From NCBI GenBank assembly GCA_003242685.1, contig QGVD01000004.1, forward strand, positions 33,326 to 97,325: a stretch of 64,000 nt of DNA, read 5' to 3'. Below the pieces are notes generated by a model. It saw only the letters and a list, made by a program, of their open reading frames with translations, had not been told where the DNA came from and did no database searches. This document shows, piece by piece, positions 8,732 through 17,405 of the stretch; position 1 is the first letter of the stretch; every line of letters begins with the position of its first letter. This DNA comes from Pseudomonadota bacterium (lineage in GTDB: Bacteria > Pseudomonadota > Gammaproteobacteria > Steroidobacterales > Steroidobacteraceae). A program made the position numbers and the translations under genes.

Positions 8732-10027
8732 ATGTCCACGCGATCGCGCACGCTGATCGCTCTCGTGGCCGGGGCGGTTCTGGGTTTCTCGTCGGCGCTG
8801 TCCGGCGACGTCCTCGCCGAGAAGCGCAGCAGCATGGGTTCAGGGAAGAACGCCGACGCACCGGCAGCTCTCCCCTGGGAAGAAGCACGTCTCCTTGCCG
8901 AAGTCTTCGAGAAGGTCAAGCGGGAGTACGTCTCCGAGATCGACGACCGGGAGCTCATGGAGAAGGCCGTACGCGGCATGATCGCGTCGCTCGATCCGCA
9001 CTCGACGTACCTCGACAGCAAGCAGTTCGAGCAGATCCGGCTCTCGACGACGGGCTCCTATCCCGGCGTCGGCATCGAAGTCGTGGCCGCCGACGGCCAC
9101 GTGAAGGTGCAGCGGCCGATCGAAGGCTCGCCGGCCGCGCAGGCCGGCATGAAGACCGGCGACCTCATCCTGAAGATCGACGACACCGAGGTCGGCGCGG
9201 ATCTCTCGGGCGCCATCGCCCGCATGCGCGGGCCGGAAGGCAGTACCGTCAAGCTCACGGTTCTGCGGCCCTCGACCGGAGAGACACTCGAGTTCAATCT
9301 GCGCCGTGCCAGGGTCGCCGTGCACAGCGTCGTGCATCAGCAGCTCGAGCCCGGCTACGGCTACGTCCGCATCACGACGTTCAGCGAGACGACGCCCGCC
9401 GATCTCAACCGCGCCATCACGGAGCTGCAGAACGCGAGCCCGACGGGCCTCAAGGGCCTCGTGCTCGATCTGCGCAACAACCCGGGCGGTGTGCTCGAGT
9501 CGGGCGTCGCCGTCGCGGATGCCTTCCTCGAGGAAGGCCTGATCGTCTCGGCGGATGGACGCACCGCCGATGCGCGCTTCCGCATGGAGGCGACTCCGGG
9601 CGATCTGCTCAACGGTGCTCCGCTCGTCGTGCTCGTGAACGGCGGGTCGGCGTCGGCTTCGGAGATCGTCGCAGGCGCGCTGCGCGATCACGGACGCGCG
9701 AAACTGATCGGCCACAAGACCTACGGCAAGGGCTCCGTACAGACGGTCATGCCGCTTTCGCACGGCGGGGCCATCAAGCTCACGACGTCGCGCTACTTCA
9801 CGCCGTCGGGCGCCTCGATCCACGAGAAGGGCATCATTCCCGACATCGTCGCGGAAGGACCGGAGCGTCCGCCTGCCGACATCCGCGGCGCGAATGCGGA
9901 CGAGCCGCTCACCGCGCGCGACGACGAAGTGCGGCTCGCGCTCGAGACGCTCAAGGCGCACACTGGCGACGACGCCCGCCCCACGACCGCGTGGGCGGGC
10001 ACGCCACGCATCGCTGCGGCACCCTGA
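8732..10027 (+). CDS. ctpA: Carboxy-terminal processing protease, S41 family
   Basis: This is a periplasmic serine protease that trims proteins at their C-termini and in Pseudomonas controls peptidoglycan hydrolases. The 431 residues contain a signal peptide (LIALVAGAVLGFSSALSG, cleavage near residue 30), the DPHSTYLD segment, a PDZ domain (GIEVVAADGHVKVQRPIEGSPAAQAGMK split over residues 110-145) and the S41 core VLDLRNNPGG. The catalytic serine is in NGGSASASEIV and the lysine in TYGKGSVQT. TTGACC (8670-8675) and TAGTAC (8691-8696) with a 15-bp gap form a weak possible promoter. A DedA gene follows after 15 bp. Confidence 0.93.
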   Translation: MSTRSRTLIALVAGAVLGFSSALSGDVLAEKRSSMGSGKNADAPAALPWEEARLLAEVFEKVKREYVSEIDDRELMEKAVRGMIASLDPHSTYLDSKQFEQIRLSTTGSYPGVGIEVVAADGHVKVQRPIEGSPAAQAGMKTGDLILKIDDTEVGADLSGAIARMRGPEGSTVKLTVLRPSTGETLEFNLRRARVAVHSVVHQQLEPGYGYVRITTFSETTPADLNRAITELQNASPTGLKGLVLDLRNNPGGVLESGVAVADAFLEEGLIVSADGRTADARFRMEATPGDLLNGAPLVVLVNGGSASASEIVAGALRDHGRAKLIGHKTYGKGSVQTVMPLSHGGAIKLTTSRYFTPSGASIHEKGIIPDIVAEGPERPPADIRGANADEPLTARDDEVRLALETLKAHTGDDARPTTAWAGTPRIAAAP

Positions 10028-10042
10028 GAGAAGGACCGCTGA

Positions 10043-10687
10043 TTGGAGCTGATCCACTGGTTCATCGACGTCGTACTGCACCTCGATCGACATCTCGTCG
10101 ACCTGATGCAGCAGTACGGCGTGTGGATCTATGCGATCCTGTTCCTGATCATCTTCTCGGAGACGGGCTTCGTCGTCACGCCGTTCCTGCCCGGTGACTC
10201 GCTGCTCTTCGCGGTGGGCGCGCTCGCGGCGGTGGACACGAGCGGCACGCTGACGGCGCCGCTCGCGAGCGTCCTGCTCGCCGCGGCGGCGATTCTCGGC
10301 AATACGCTGAACTACTCCATCGGGCGGTGGATCGGGCCGCCCGCGTTCAGCGGCCGCTACCGCTTCCTCAAGGTGGAGTACCTGCGCCGCACGGAGGAGT
10401 TCTTCATCCGTCACGGCGGCAAGACCATCGTGCTCTCACGCTTCGTGCCGATCATCCGCACGTTCGCGCCGTTCGTCGCCGGCGTCGGGCGCATGCCCTA
10501 TGGCCGCTTCCAGGCGTACAACATCGCGGGCGGCGTGTCCTGGGTGATGATCTTCATCTGGGGTGGCTATCTGTTCGGCAACATCCCGATCATCAAGAAC
10601 AACTTCGGGATCGTCACGATCATCATCGTGATCGTGTCGCTGCTGCCGCTCGCCGGTGCGCTCGCGCGCTCGCGCCGCCCGGCGTGA
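10043..10687 (+). CDS. DedA family membrane protein
   Basis: DedA proteins are inner-membrane proteins thought to be proton-driven lipid transporters (undecaprenyl phosphate or phospholipid flipping). The 214 residues show the family motifs: FSETGFVVTPFLPGDSLLF, AILGNTLNYSIGRWIG, then the conserved Arg-rich re-entrant region LSRFVPIIRTFAPFVAGVGRM and NIAGGVSWVM. Several hydrophobic segments span the membrane. The start codon is TTG at 10043, preceded by GAGAGAAGGA; no ATG or GTG nearby fits the conserved N-terminus. It lies 15 bp after ctpA and is probably co-transcribed with it. Confidence 0.9.
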   Translation: MELIHWFIDVVLHLDRHLVDLMQQYGVWIYAILFLIIFSETGFVVTPFLPGDSLLFAVGALAAVDTSGTLTAPLASVLLAAAAILGNTLNYSIGRWIGPPAFSGRYRFLKVEYLRRTEEFFIRHGGKTIVLSRFVPIIRTFAPFVAGVGRMPYGRFQAYNIAGGVSWVMIFIWGGYLFGNIPIIKNNFGIVTIIIVIVSLLPLAGALARSRRPA

Positions 10688-10711
10688 TCGTTCATTCGAT
10701 CCGGCCGCGGA

Positions 10712-11647
10712 TCATTCGACGATGACGACGCGGTTGCGCCCTTCGCGCTTGCTGCGGTAGAGCGCATCGTCCGCGCGGCGCAGCAGCGCTTCGGCTGCCG
10801 TCTGCGCGGACTCCTCGCGGTCGGAGAGCGTGGCGACTCCGAAGCTCGCGGTGACCAGGATCTCGCCCATGGACGTCGCGAAGGGCTGCGACGCGCAGCG
10901 TCCACGGATCTTCTCCGCGACGGCAGCCGCGCCTTCGGCGGTCGTCTGCGGGAGCACGATCACGAACTCCTCGCCGCCGAAGCGTGCGATCCAGTCGCTC
11001 GCGTTCCGGATCGAGCCGAGCGACAGCGCCGCGAACTGACGCAGGACTTCGTCGCCCACCTGGTGGCCGTACTCGTCGTTGATCTTCTTGAACTGGTCGA
11101 GATCGGTCATCACGACGGACATCGCGTGGTCGTAGCGGCGCGCGCGCTCGACCTCGCGCGGGAGCTGCTCATTCAGATAACGGCGGTTGAACGTGCCGAC
11201 GAGGGCGTCCGTGATGGAGAGCAGCTGGATCTTGGCGTTCGCCTCGCGCAGTGACTGCTCGAGCTGCACGATGCGCCGCCCGGCATTGAGCCGCGCGAGC
11301 AGCTCGGCTTCGTTGGCCGGCTTGCGGATGTAGTCGTCGGCTCCGGATTCGAGGCCCGTGACGACGTCGTCGATGGAAGCCTGTGCCGTCAGCAGCAGGA
11401 TGTAGACGTAGGTGGGCAGGGTGAGCTTGCGGACCTGGCGGCAGAGCGTGGCGCCGTCGATGCCGGGCATGTCGCGGTCCGTCAGGAGCATCTGGAACTC
11501 CCCGGTCGCCACCCGCTCCAGCGCGCTCTCCCCGTCGGGCGCGGTCTCCACCTCGTAGCCCGCCCGCCTCAGCAGCCGCTCGAGGAGCAGGCGCTGCGTC
11601 GGCTCGTCCTCCACCAGCAGGAGCTTCAGCCGTTGTGCCTCGTTCAT
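10712..11647 (-). CDS. Response regulator with diguanylate cyclase (GGDEF) output
   Basis: The 311-residue protein has an N-terminal receiver domain (LLLVEDEPTQRLLLERLL, phospho-acceptor Asp in LLTDRDMPGIDG, Lys in IRKPANEAELLAR). A short coiled linker follows to about residue 140, then a GGDEF domain with an intact active site RFGGEEFVIVLPQ. It should make c-di-GMP when phosphorylated. The product-inhibition RxxD site just before GGEEF reads NASD, so the arginine is missing and allosteric feedback is probably weak. No histidine kinase is adjacent. It converges on dedA and is divergent from the SRPBCC gene. Confidence 0.9.
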   Translation of the reverse strand: MNEAQRLKLLLVEDEPTQRLLLERLLRRAGYEVETAPDGESALERVATGEFQMLLTDRDMPGIDGATLCRQVRKLTLPTYVYILLLTAQASIDDVVTGLESGADDYIRKPANEAELLARLNAGRRIVQLEQSLREANAKIQLLSITDALVGTFNRRYLNEQLPREVERARRYDHAMSVVMTDLDQFKKINDEYGHQVGDEVLRQFAALSLGSIRNASDWIARFGGEEFVIVLPQTTAEGAAAVAEKIRGRCASQPFATSMGEILVTASFGVATLSDREESAQTAAEALLRRADDALYRSKREGRNRVVIVE

Positions 11648-11744
11648 GGCCTCACCGCGGCCTCACCGCGTGTCCGGCGTCGATCATACGCCAACGGCGC
11701 AGGAGGCCGTCGCGCGCGTCCCGCCCGATGGCACAATGTGCCCC

Positions 11745-12191
11745 ATGGTGGATCGAACCCGCGGCTACGCACATCGCATCGACATCCTCGCCGAGCCGCA
11801 GCGCGTCTGGCAGGCGCTGACCGACTCGGCCGCCCTCGTCCGCTGGTGCGCGCCGAATGCGGAGATCCGCGCGCGGCCTGGCGGGCTGTTCCGGGTGAGC
11901 ATCGATCGCGCCATCGAGCTCGAGGCACACATCGACGTTTTCGATCCGTGCCGGCGGCTGCGGCTCATCTACCTGCCTTCGCCGTCGCTGCCGCCGGCCG
12001 ACAGCGTGCCGGTCGACGACTTCATTCTCGAAGCGAGGCGCCGTGGGACGGTTGTGCGCCTCCTCGGCTCGGGTATTCCGGCGGACGAGTCGTGGAACGC
12101 GCACTACCTCAGGCTGCGCGTCGCGTGGGAACGGGCGCTCGCCCGTCTGAAGATCTACGTCGAACAGGGCTCGATGGAGGAGGCGGTATGA
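11745..12191 (+). CDS. SRPBCC (START-like/AHSA1-type) domain protein
   Basis: The 148-residue protein has the N-terminal pattern of AHSA1-like SRPBCC folds: RIDILAEPQRVWQALTDSAALVRWCAP, then GLFRVSIDR, LRLIYLP and the C-terminal helix HYLRLRVAWERALARLKIYVEQ. These proteins bind small hydrophobic ligands in a deep cavity. The ligand cannot be told from the sequence. Starts at 11745 (MVDRTRGY) or 11736 (MCPMVDR) are both possible; I give the one closest to the domain. The stop overlaps the next start by four bases (ATGA), so translation of the two is probably coupled. Confidence 0.8.
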   Translation: MVDRTRGYAHRIDILAEPQRVWQALTDSAALVRWCAPNAEIRARPGGLFRVSIDRAIELEAHIDVFDPCRRLRLIYLPSPSLPPADSVPVDDFILEARRRGTVVRLLGSGIPADESWNAHYLRLRVAWERALARLKIYVEQGSMEEAV

Positions 12192-12568
12192 TCGGCTTCG
12201 TCTTCCGCGCGGTGATCGCCGCGCTCGGGCTGTGGCTCGCGACGTGGCTCATGCCCGAGCGCATTCACATCGACTCGGCCGTCACGCTCCTCCTGGCAGG
12301 GCTCCTCCTCGGCGTCGTCAACGCGATCGTCAGGCCCGTCGCCGTCATCCTGACGCTGCCTCTCACGCTGCTCACGCTGGGGCTCTTCCTGCTGGTCGTG
12401 AACGCGGCGATGCTCGCGCTGGTCGCCCTGCTGCTGCCCGGATTCAGCATCGACGGCTTCTGGGCGGCGTTCCTCGCCGCGATCATCGTCGGCATCACCG
12501 GCTGGCTCGGTTCCTGGTTCATCGGCTCGAACGGGCGCGTCGAGGTGTACGCGCGCCGCGGCCGCTGA
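12188..12568 (+). CDS. Small four-helix membrane protein, phage-holin-4-like (YvlD) family
   Basis: The 126-residue protein is almost entirely membrane helices with the family motif GLLLGVVNAIVRPVAVILTLPLTLLTLGLFLLVVNA split across the second and third helices, then LLPGFSIDGFWAAFLAAI. Members of this family (PF04020) are widespread inner-membrane proteins of unknown role; the holin name comes from weak similarity and does not mean lysis. It overlaps the SRPBCC gene by four bases and converges on the OPT transporter gene with a 19-bp gap. Confidence 0.85.
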   Translation: MIGFVFRAVIAALGLWLATWLMPERIHIDSAVTLLLAGLLLGVVNAIVRPVAVILTLPLTLLTLGLFLLVVNAAMLALVALLLPGFSIDGFWAAFLAAIIVGITGWLGSWFIGSNGRVEVYARRGR

Positions 12569-12587
12569 AGGTGCCGAAGCCAGCGGT

Positions 12588-14567
12588 TCAGGTGCGCAGC
12601 GTGGCGTCCGACGGCGCCGGTCCGCGGGACGTGGCCGTGCGGTAGAGCAGTAGCGCGAGCACCGCGAGAATCACGAGGCCGAGCCAGCCACCGAACTGCA
12701 GGAACTCGGGCAGTGCGAGCACGTCCGAGCGGCCGGTGGTGACGATGGGAATCGCGATGAGGATACCCATCAGTGCCTCGCCGGTGATCATGCCCGCGGC
12801 GAACAGCATGCCCTTGCGCCCGAGACGCTCGGCTTCCTCGGGGCTCGGGGCCACGCCGCGCGTCGCACCGCCAGTGAGCGTACGTTCGGCGAACCAGGCG
12901 AGCGCTCCGCCGAGAAAGATCGGCACGGTAAGCTCGAGGGGCAGATAGATTCCCACGGCGGCGGCGAGCACCGGTACGCGGAAGCTCGCGCCACGCGCCT
13001 TGAGGATCTCGTCCACGGCGATGATCGCCGCGCCGATCAGCGCGCCGATCGCGACCATGTTCCACGGCAGCGAGCCGCCGAAGAGCCCGCGCGAGACGGA
13101 CGCCATGAGCGTCGCCTGCGGTGCGATCAGCGGCGAGGGATGCTCGGGCGTCGGCACGCCGATGCCGTAGGCGGCCGCCAGGAGATTCAGCACCGGTGCC
13201 ATCACGAGCGCGCTCACTGCCGCGCCGATCGCCAGCATGACCTGCTGACGCCACGGCGTCGCACCGACGAGATATCCGCACTTGAGGTCCTGGAGATTGT
13301 CGCCGCTGATGCACGCCGCACAGCAGACGACGGCACCGATCATGATCGCGGCGACGGGTCCGATCTCGGAGCCGCGGCCCATGAGGCCGAGAAGCACCAC
13401 GGCGGCGAACAGAATCGTCGCGATGGTGATGCCCGAGACCGGGTTGTTGGACGAGCCCACCAGTCCCGCCATGTACGCGGAGACCGAGCAGAACAGGAAG
13501 CCCGCGACGATCATGATGATGGTCATCGGCAGGCTCACCGCGAAGCTGTCGACGATCGTCTGATACAGCGCGAGCAGCGGCAGACTGAAGAGCACGATGC
13601 CGATGAGCACCGACTTCATCGGCAGGTCCTGCTCGGTGTGTGCGACCGCAATGCCCGATGCGGCGGCGCGCGTCGCGGCGAGACCGCTGCGGATGCCCGA
13701 GAGGAGCGATTTGCGCAGCGACACGAGCGCCCACAGGCCGCCGATCAGCATCGCGCCGACGCCGAGATAGCGGATCTGCTGGCTCCACAGCAGTCCCGCC
13801 GCTTCCTCTGCGCTGAGCCCCGCGGCGGCCTGCGCGAGCTCGGGATTCCCGTCGAGAAAGAAAGCGCTGTAGATCGGGATCGCGATGTTCCAGGAAATGA
13901 CGCCGCCCGAGAGCACGACGATGCCGATGTTGAGGCCGACGATGTATCCCACGCCGAGCAGCGCCGGCGAGAGATTCGTGCCGAAATAGGCGATGCCGCT
14001 GCCCACGTAGGTCGCCGCGGCTGCGGTGTCCGGGATCAGTCGCAGTCCGCTCGCCGCGGCAAGCTTCGCGAGCCCGCCGCCGACCGCTGCGCCCGCGAGG
14101 ATCTTCACGCCCTGCGCGGGGTTCTCACCGGTGCGCAGCACTTCCGCGGCGGCCTTGCCCTCGGGGAAGGCGAGATTCTGCTCGACCACGAGCGAGCGGC
14201 GCAGGGGAACGGAGAACAGCACACCGAGCACGCCGCCGAGGCCTGCGATCGCCAGCACCCACCAGAAGTTGAACGTTTCCCAGTAGCCCAGGATCACGAG
14301 CGCAGGGATGGTGAAGATCACTCCCGAAGCCAGCGAGGAGCCTGCGGACCCGGCGGTCATCACGATGTTGTTCTCGAGAATGCCGCCTCCGCCGAGCACG
14401 CGGAGCACGGCCATCGAGACCACCGCGGCGGGGATCGCCGACGCGATCGTCATTCCGGCGAAGAGGCCCAGGTACGTGTTCGCCGCCGCCAGGATCAACG
14501 CGAGAACGGACCCGAGAATGATCGCGCGCACCGTGAGCTGCGGCGCGGTGGGGGAATTCGAGCTCAT
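12588..14567 (-). CDS. OPT family oligopeptide/metal-chelate transporter
   Basis: The 659-residue inner-membrane protein has about 14-16 hydrophobic segments. Features of the OPT family include the N-terminal GSVLALILAAANTYLGLFAGM, NNIVMTAGSAGSSLASG, VEQNLAFPEGKAAAEVL, SGDNLQDLKCGYLVGATPWRQQ and a final EAEXLGRKGMLFAAGMITGEALMG-type region. OPT proteins move small peptides or metal-nicotianamine-like complexes; the bacterial substrate is mostly unknown. The start at 14567 (MSSNSPTAP) is chosen because GGAGGAG lies just before it, rather than an in-frame ATG 81 bases upstream. Confidence 0.9.
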   Translation of the reverse strand: MSSNSPTAPQLTVRAIILGSVLALILAAANTYLGLFAGMTIASAIPAAVVSMAVLRVLGGGGILENNIVMTAGSAGSSLASGVIFTIPALVILGYWETFNFWWVLAIAGLGGVLGVLFSVPLRRSLVVEQNLAFPEGKAAAEVLRTGENPAQGVKILAGAAVGGGLAKLAAASGLRLIPDTAAAATYVGSGIAYFGTNLSPALLGVGYIVGLNIGIVVLSGGVISWNIAIPIYSAFFLDGNPELAQAAAGLSAEEAAGLLWSQQIRYLGVGAMLIGGLWALVSLRKSLLSGIRSGLAATRAAASGIAVAHTEQDLPMKSVLIGIVLFSLPLLALYQTIVDSFAVSLPMTIIMIVAGFLFCSVSAYMAGLVGSSNNPVSGITIATILFAAVVLLGLMGRGSEIGPVAAIMIGAVVCCAACISGDNLQDLKCGYLVGATPWRQQVMLAIGAAVSALVMAPVLNLLAAAYGIGVPTPEHPSPLIAPQATLMASVSRGLFGGSLPWNMVAIGALIGAAIIAVDEILKARGASFRVPVLAAAVGIYLPLELTVPIFLGGALAWFAERTLTGGATRGVAPSPEEAERLGRKGMLFAAGMITGEALMGILIAIPIVTTGRSDVLALPEFLQFGGWLGLVILAVLALLLYRTATSRGPAPSDATLRT

Positions 14568-14718
14568 GCGCTCCTCCGCAGGCTTTGTTGTGTCGGGCCA
14601 GTCAGTCGGGCCGGCGGCTACTGTAACGTCACGCGCGCCGTCTGGCACCGCCGGCTCGCGGACCCCGTTCTCGGATCGTGCGCGGGGGAGTCCAAGGGAC
14701 CCGGGCAGACCTGTCTCG

Positions 14719-15546
14719 CTATGCGGCGGGGTTCCGTCCGCCGAGCGCCTGCTCGAGCGCGTTCGTCAGAGGCTTGAGGAAGTAGGAGCCGGACGGCATG
14801 GACTGGACTTCGATACCGCGCTCGCGCAGCGCCTCACCGACCACGGGACCGACGGCCGCCACGAGCGTGCGCGAGAGCGCATCCCTCACGAGAGGCTCCG
14901 GTCCGACGGCGAACAGCCGCTCGACCTGTGGTGTGCTCGTGAACGCGATCGCATCGACTTCGCCTGCCGCCATACGCTCGAGCAGCGCGCGGACCGCAGC
15001 GTCGTCCGCTTGGTCCGCATAGACGTAAGGCGCAACCGGCAGCACGGTGGCGCCGGCGGCCGTGAGGAAATCCATGAGCGGCCGGTTCGGATCGGTGCCG
15101 TAGAGCTGCACGCCGATGCGCCTTCCCTGAAGTCGTTCGCCGCGCAGCGCGGCGATCACGCCTTCCGTCGTCGGCACCGTTGCCGGGATATCGGGCTTGA
15201 GACCGAGCTCGCGCAGCTCGCGGGCGGGCTTGGGGCCGCGCGTGATCTTGCGCACGCGCGCGAGCTCGCGCAGGAAAGCTTCCCTGAGATCGGGCTCGTG
15301 TCGCTCGATGCAGCCCAGGAGACGGCGCAGGCCTTCGCCGGTGAGCAGCACGAGGTCGTCACAGCCGCCTGCGGCGAAGCGCCGGATCCATTCGAGCACC
15401 GGCGCAGGGTCCGGCGCATCCTTGATGGCGACGAGCGGACAGCGCAGCACGGCGGCACCGCGCCGCTCGAGCATCGCGGCGAAGAGATCGAGCTCGCGCG
15501 TCTCGGGTACGGCGATGCGCCGGCCTGACAGAGTCTGCATGCTCAT
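14719..15546 (-). CDS. hemD: Uroporphyrinogen-III synthase family protein (HemD-like)
   Basis: The 275-residue protein has the two-domain HemD layout: GRRIAVPETRELDLFAAMLERRGA, CDDLVLLTGEGLRRLL, then LQGRRIGVQLYGTDPNRPLMDFLTAAGA, VDAIAFTSTPQVERLF and VAAVGPVVGEALRERGI. HemD cyclises hydroxymethylbilane to uroporphyrinogen III for haem, sirohaem and cobalamin. hemC is not adjacent. The wording (TGEGLRRLL, SYFLKPL) resembles the stand-alone copies often seen near nitrite-reduction genes, so it may be a second copy. Start at 15546 (MSMQTL) or 15540 (MQTL). A large inverted repeat lies about 90 bp upstream. Confidence 0.8.
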   Translation of the reverse strand: MSMQTLSGRRIAVPETRELDLFAAMLERRGAAVLRCPLVAIKDAPDPAPVLEWIRRFAAGGCDDLVLLTGEGLRRLLGCIERHEPDLREAFLRELARVRKITRGPKPARELRELGLKPDIPATVPTTEGVIAALRGERLQGRRIGVQLYGTDPNRPLMDFLTAAGATVLPVAPYVYADQADDAAVRALLERMAAGEVDAIAFTSTPQVERLFAVGPEPLVRDALSRTLVAAVGPVVGEALRERGIEVQSMPSGSYFLKPLTNALEQALGGRNPAA

Positions 15547-15632
15547 GCGGCGAGAGCTTGGTGCGCCGGCCACGTCTGCGCAAGATGCAGAACGCAGGCA
15601 TACGCTTCCCGATTCCCTTTCACGAAAAAGGA

Positions 15633-15689
15633 AACGCCGCGATCCACGTACACACGTCTCCAGTCATGTGCACGTGAATCGGCGGCGTT
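15633..15689. repeat. Large imperfect inverted repeat upstream of hemD
   Basis: Positions 15633-15653 and 15668-15689 are inverted near-copies of each other, about 19 of 21 positions pairing with one bulge, and a 14-nt loop. Both ends carry the AACGCCGC / GGCGGCGTT pair. It lies in the presumed leader or promoter region of the hemD-like gene and could be a terminator, an mRNA structure or an operator. Confidence 0.55.
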
Positions 15690-16614
15690 GCCAAGCGGAC
15701 CCGCTGTCGGGTCCTCGCCGGCAGGTCTCTGGTTCCTGCAGCGTCAGCGCCGCTTCTGCAACCGGTGTGCCACGTCCTTCACGGCGCGGCTCGATGTCAT
15801 GCACGGCAAGGCTTTGCGCGTGCCGCGCATCGTGATGGTGCCGGCGTGTGCAGTGCGTCTCGCCCGCATGCGGAGCGCTCTCGCGCGACGACGCACGCTC
15901 GGTGTGCGTCTCGCACCACGCAGCAGGAAACCTGGAACATCTGCTCGAGCACGTCGCGATCGCGGTTCTCCATGTCGATGACGTCCGGATTCGCTTCCCG
16001 GATTCCGTGCGGCAGGTTCTGCATGTCGCGCACGATGACGACGTCGGAGTGGCCCGCTTCGCGCCGTCGCTCCGGAACCCGATCCGAAGCGAGCTTTGTA
16101 TCCGACATGCCCCTCCCCGGACGGCGCGCAATCCGTCGTTCGCGCGGCGTCCGCGAATCAATCCGGTGCACCTGCGCTCCGATTCGCACCGGTGCGAGGC
16201 ACGCCGATCGCGTGATCGAACGCGCGCGAAAACGCGAAACGCGCGCAGATCGCTGTTTTGCGGGTATTCGCGCACGCGAGCGCGCGTTGGCACACGCGTT
16301 GCTTATGAGTGATTGCGGATCCCGTGTCAGCGGTGGTGCGGGTCCGATGGGCACAGGCGTCCATGGAGTACGGGTTCCCCCTTCCCCGTGCTTCTGGACG
16401 CCTTTCTCATTGGCGCGGCGACGGAGCTCCTGCGCAACGGCGCGCGCGCACCGTGCTGTACGGCGCGAAGGCGCACGAGCCGCAGGCGGCAGCAACGCTC
16501 ATGCCATGCGGCAGATCGACGCCGCGCGGGACGCCTGTGGTGCACGTGCGGCAGTCGGCGTAATCTTCTCCGCCGACCGGGAGCGGATCGGGAGCATCTC
16601 CCGCGGGTGCGACG
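15690..16614. other. Gene-poor interval
   Basis: This stretch of over 900 bases, together with the inverted repeat before it, is the longest part of the window without a recognisable gene. Open frames exist on both strands, as expected at this GC content, but none shows a known domain. The only one with a convincing ribosome-binding site is the 103-codon minus-strand frame ending at 15797. Between 16200 and 16310 the sequence is rich in CGCG runs interrupted by AAAA. No repeat array, tRNA or mobile element was seen. Confidence 0.6.
15797..16108 (-). CDS. Doubtful small cysteine-rich ORF
   Basis: The frame encodes 103 residues starting MSDTKLASDRVPERRREAG, with a strong purine-rich site (GGGGAGGGG) just before the ATG at 16108. 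The first half is polar and acidic (ANPDVIDMENRDRDVLEQMF). The second half is Arg/Cys-rich with cysteines in SCC, RAC, SAC, RC and PC contexts. I recognise no family. The layout of acidic first half and cysteine-rich tail recalls a modified-peptide precursor, but no modification enzyme is nearby. The Arg/Ala-rich end is what random GC-rich sequence also gives. Confidence 0.3.
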   Translation of the reverse strand: MSDTKLASDRVPERRREAGHSDVVIVRDMQNLPHGIREANPDVIDMENRDRDVLEQMFQVSCCVVRDAHRACVVARERSACGRDALHTPAPSRCAARAKPCRA

Positions 16615-17346
16615 GTGAGAGCGGATCTTGCGGGATCACTCGGCGGGCTCGCGGCAGCGTTCATGCTGCTCGCCGCGCCTTCGCTCGCAGCGGACTGGAC
16701 CGCAAGCGTCGCCGCTACGTCGAACTATCTCGTCAACGGCCTCACGCGTTCAGGCAACGAAGCCGCCGTGCAGGCGCACGTCGGATGGATCGCCGATTCG
16801 GGCTGGTCCGCGGGTGTGTGGGCCTCGACCGTTCAGCGCCATCCCGAGACCGGACCGCGCTACGAGCTCGATCTCTACCTCACTCGCGCGTGGCGCATCG
16901 GCCGGGACCTCACGGCCTCCGCGCGCGTGAGCCGCTACCAGTCTCTCGGCGATTCGGCTCTCTTTCCCTACGACTACACGGAGCTCGCCGCGTCGCTCTC
17001 CTTCCGCGAAGCGGTCACGGTCACGATCGCCGCGTCGCCGGATTACCCCTTCTACACCCGCTACGACTACGCGCCCGAAGGCACGTCGATCACCTGTGAG
17101 CTGTCGATGCAGCGGCCCCTCGGTCGCCGCCTGCAGCTCAGCGCGGGGCTCGGGCACGCCGATCTCCAGGGAGGAGCGTACGGTGCTGCGCGGTACTGGT
17201 ACTGGAGCGCCGGCGGGCAGCTCGCCTGGCGGCGGCTCGAAATCGGTCTGAGCTACGTCGGGACGGACGGCACGGCGGAGCGCCTGTTCGGCACCGCGCT
17301 TGCGGGCAACACCTGGATCGCGACGGCCTCCTTCGAGCTGCACTGA
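16615..17346 (+). CDS. TorF-type putative outer-membrane porin
   Basis: The 243-residue protein has an N-terminal signal peptide (LGGLAAAFMLLAAPSLAADW, cleavage near residue 26). A beta-barrel-like run of alternating hydrophobic strands follows and ends in an aromatic-rich strand ASFELH. The opening WTASVAATSNYLVNGLTRSGNEAAVQAHVGW matches the Gcw_chp/TorF family, where the pattern is a repeated xxSxYxxxGxSxSxxxPxxQ. Substrate unknown. The start is GTG at 16615 with only a weak upstream site. It is 59 bp upstream of the sigma factor gene on the same strand and could be in the same transcript. Confidence 0.78.
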   Translation: MRADLAGSLGGLAAAFMLLAAPSLAADWTASVAATSNYLVNGLTRSGNEAAVQAHVGWIADSGWSAGVWASTVQRHPETGPRYELDLYLTRAWRIGRDLTASARVSRYQSLGDSALFPYDYTELAASLSFREAVTVTIAASPDYPFYTRYDYAPEGTSITCELSMQRPLGRRLQLSAGLGHADLQGGAYGAARYWYWSAGGQLAWRRLEIGLSYVGTDGTAERLFGTALAGNTWIATASFELH

Positions 17347-17405
17347 GCAGGCCGTCGAACCTTCTGCGCGGCGGGAGGGTACTCACCGGCAGACGGGTTG
17401 GGACC

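Noticed and set aside
12188-12568. Phage holin
   Set aside because: The family name is historical; there are no phage genes around and the protein is translationally coupled to an SRPBCC gene.
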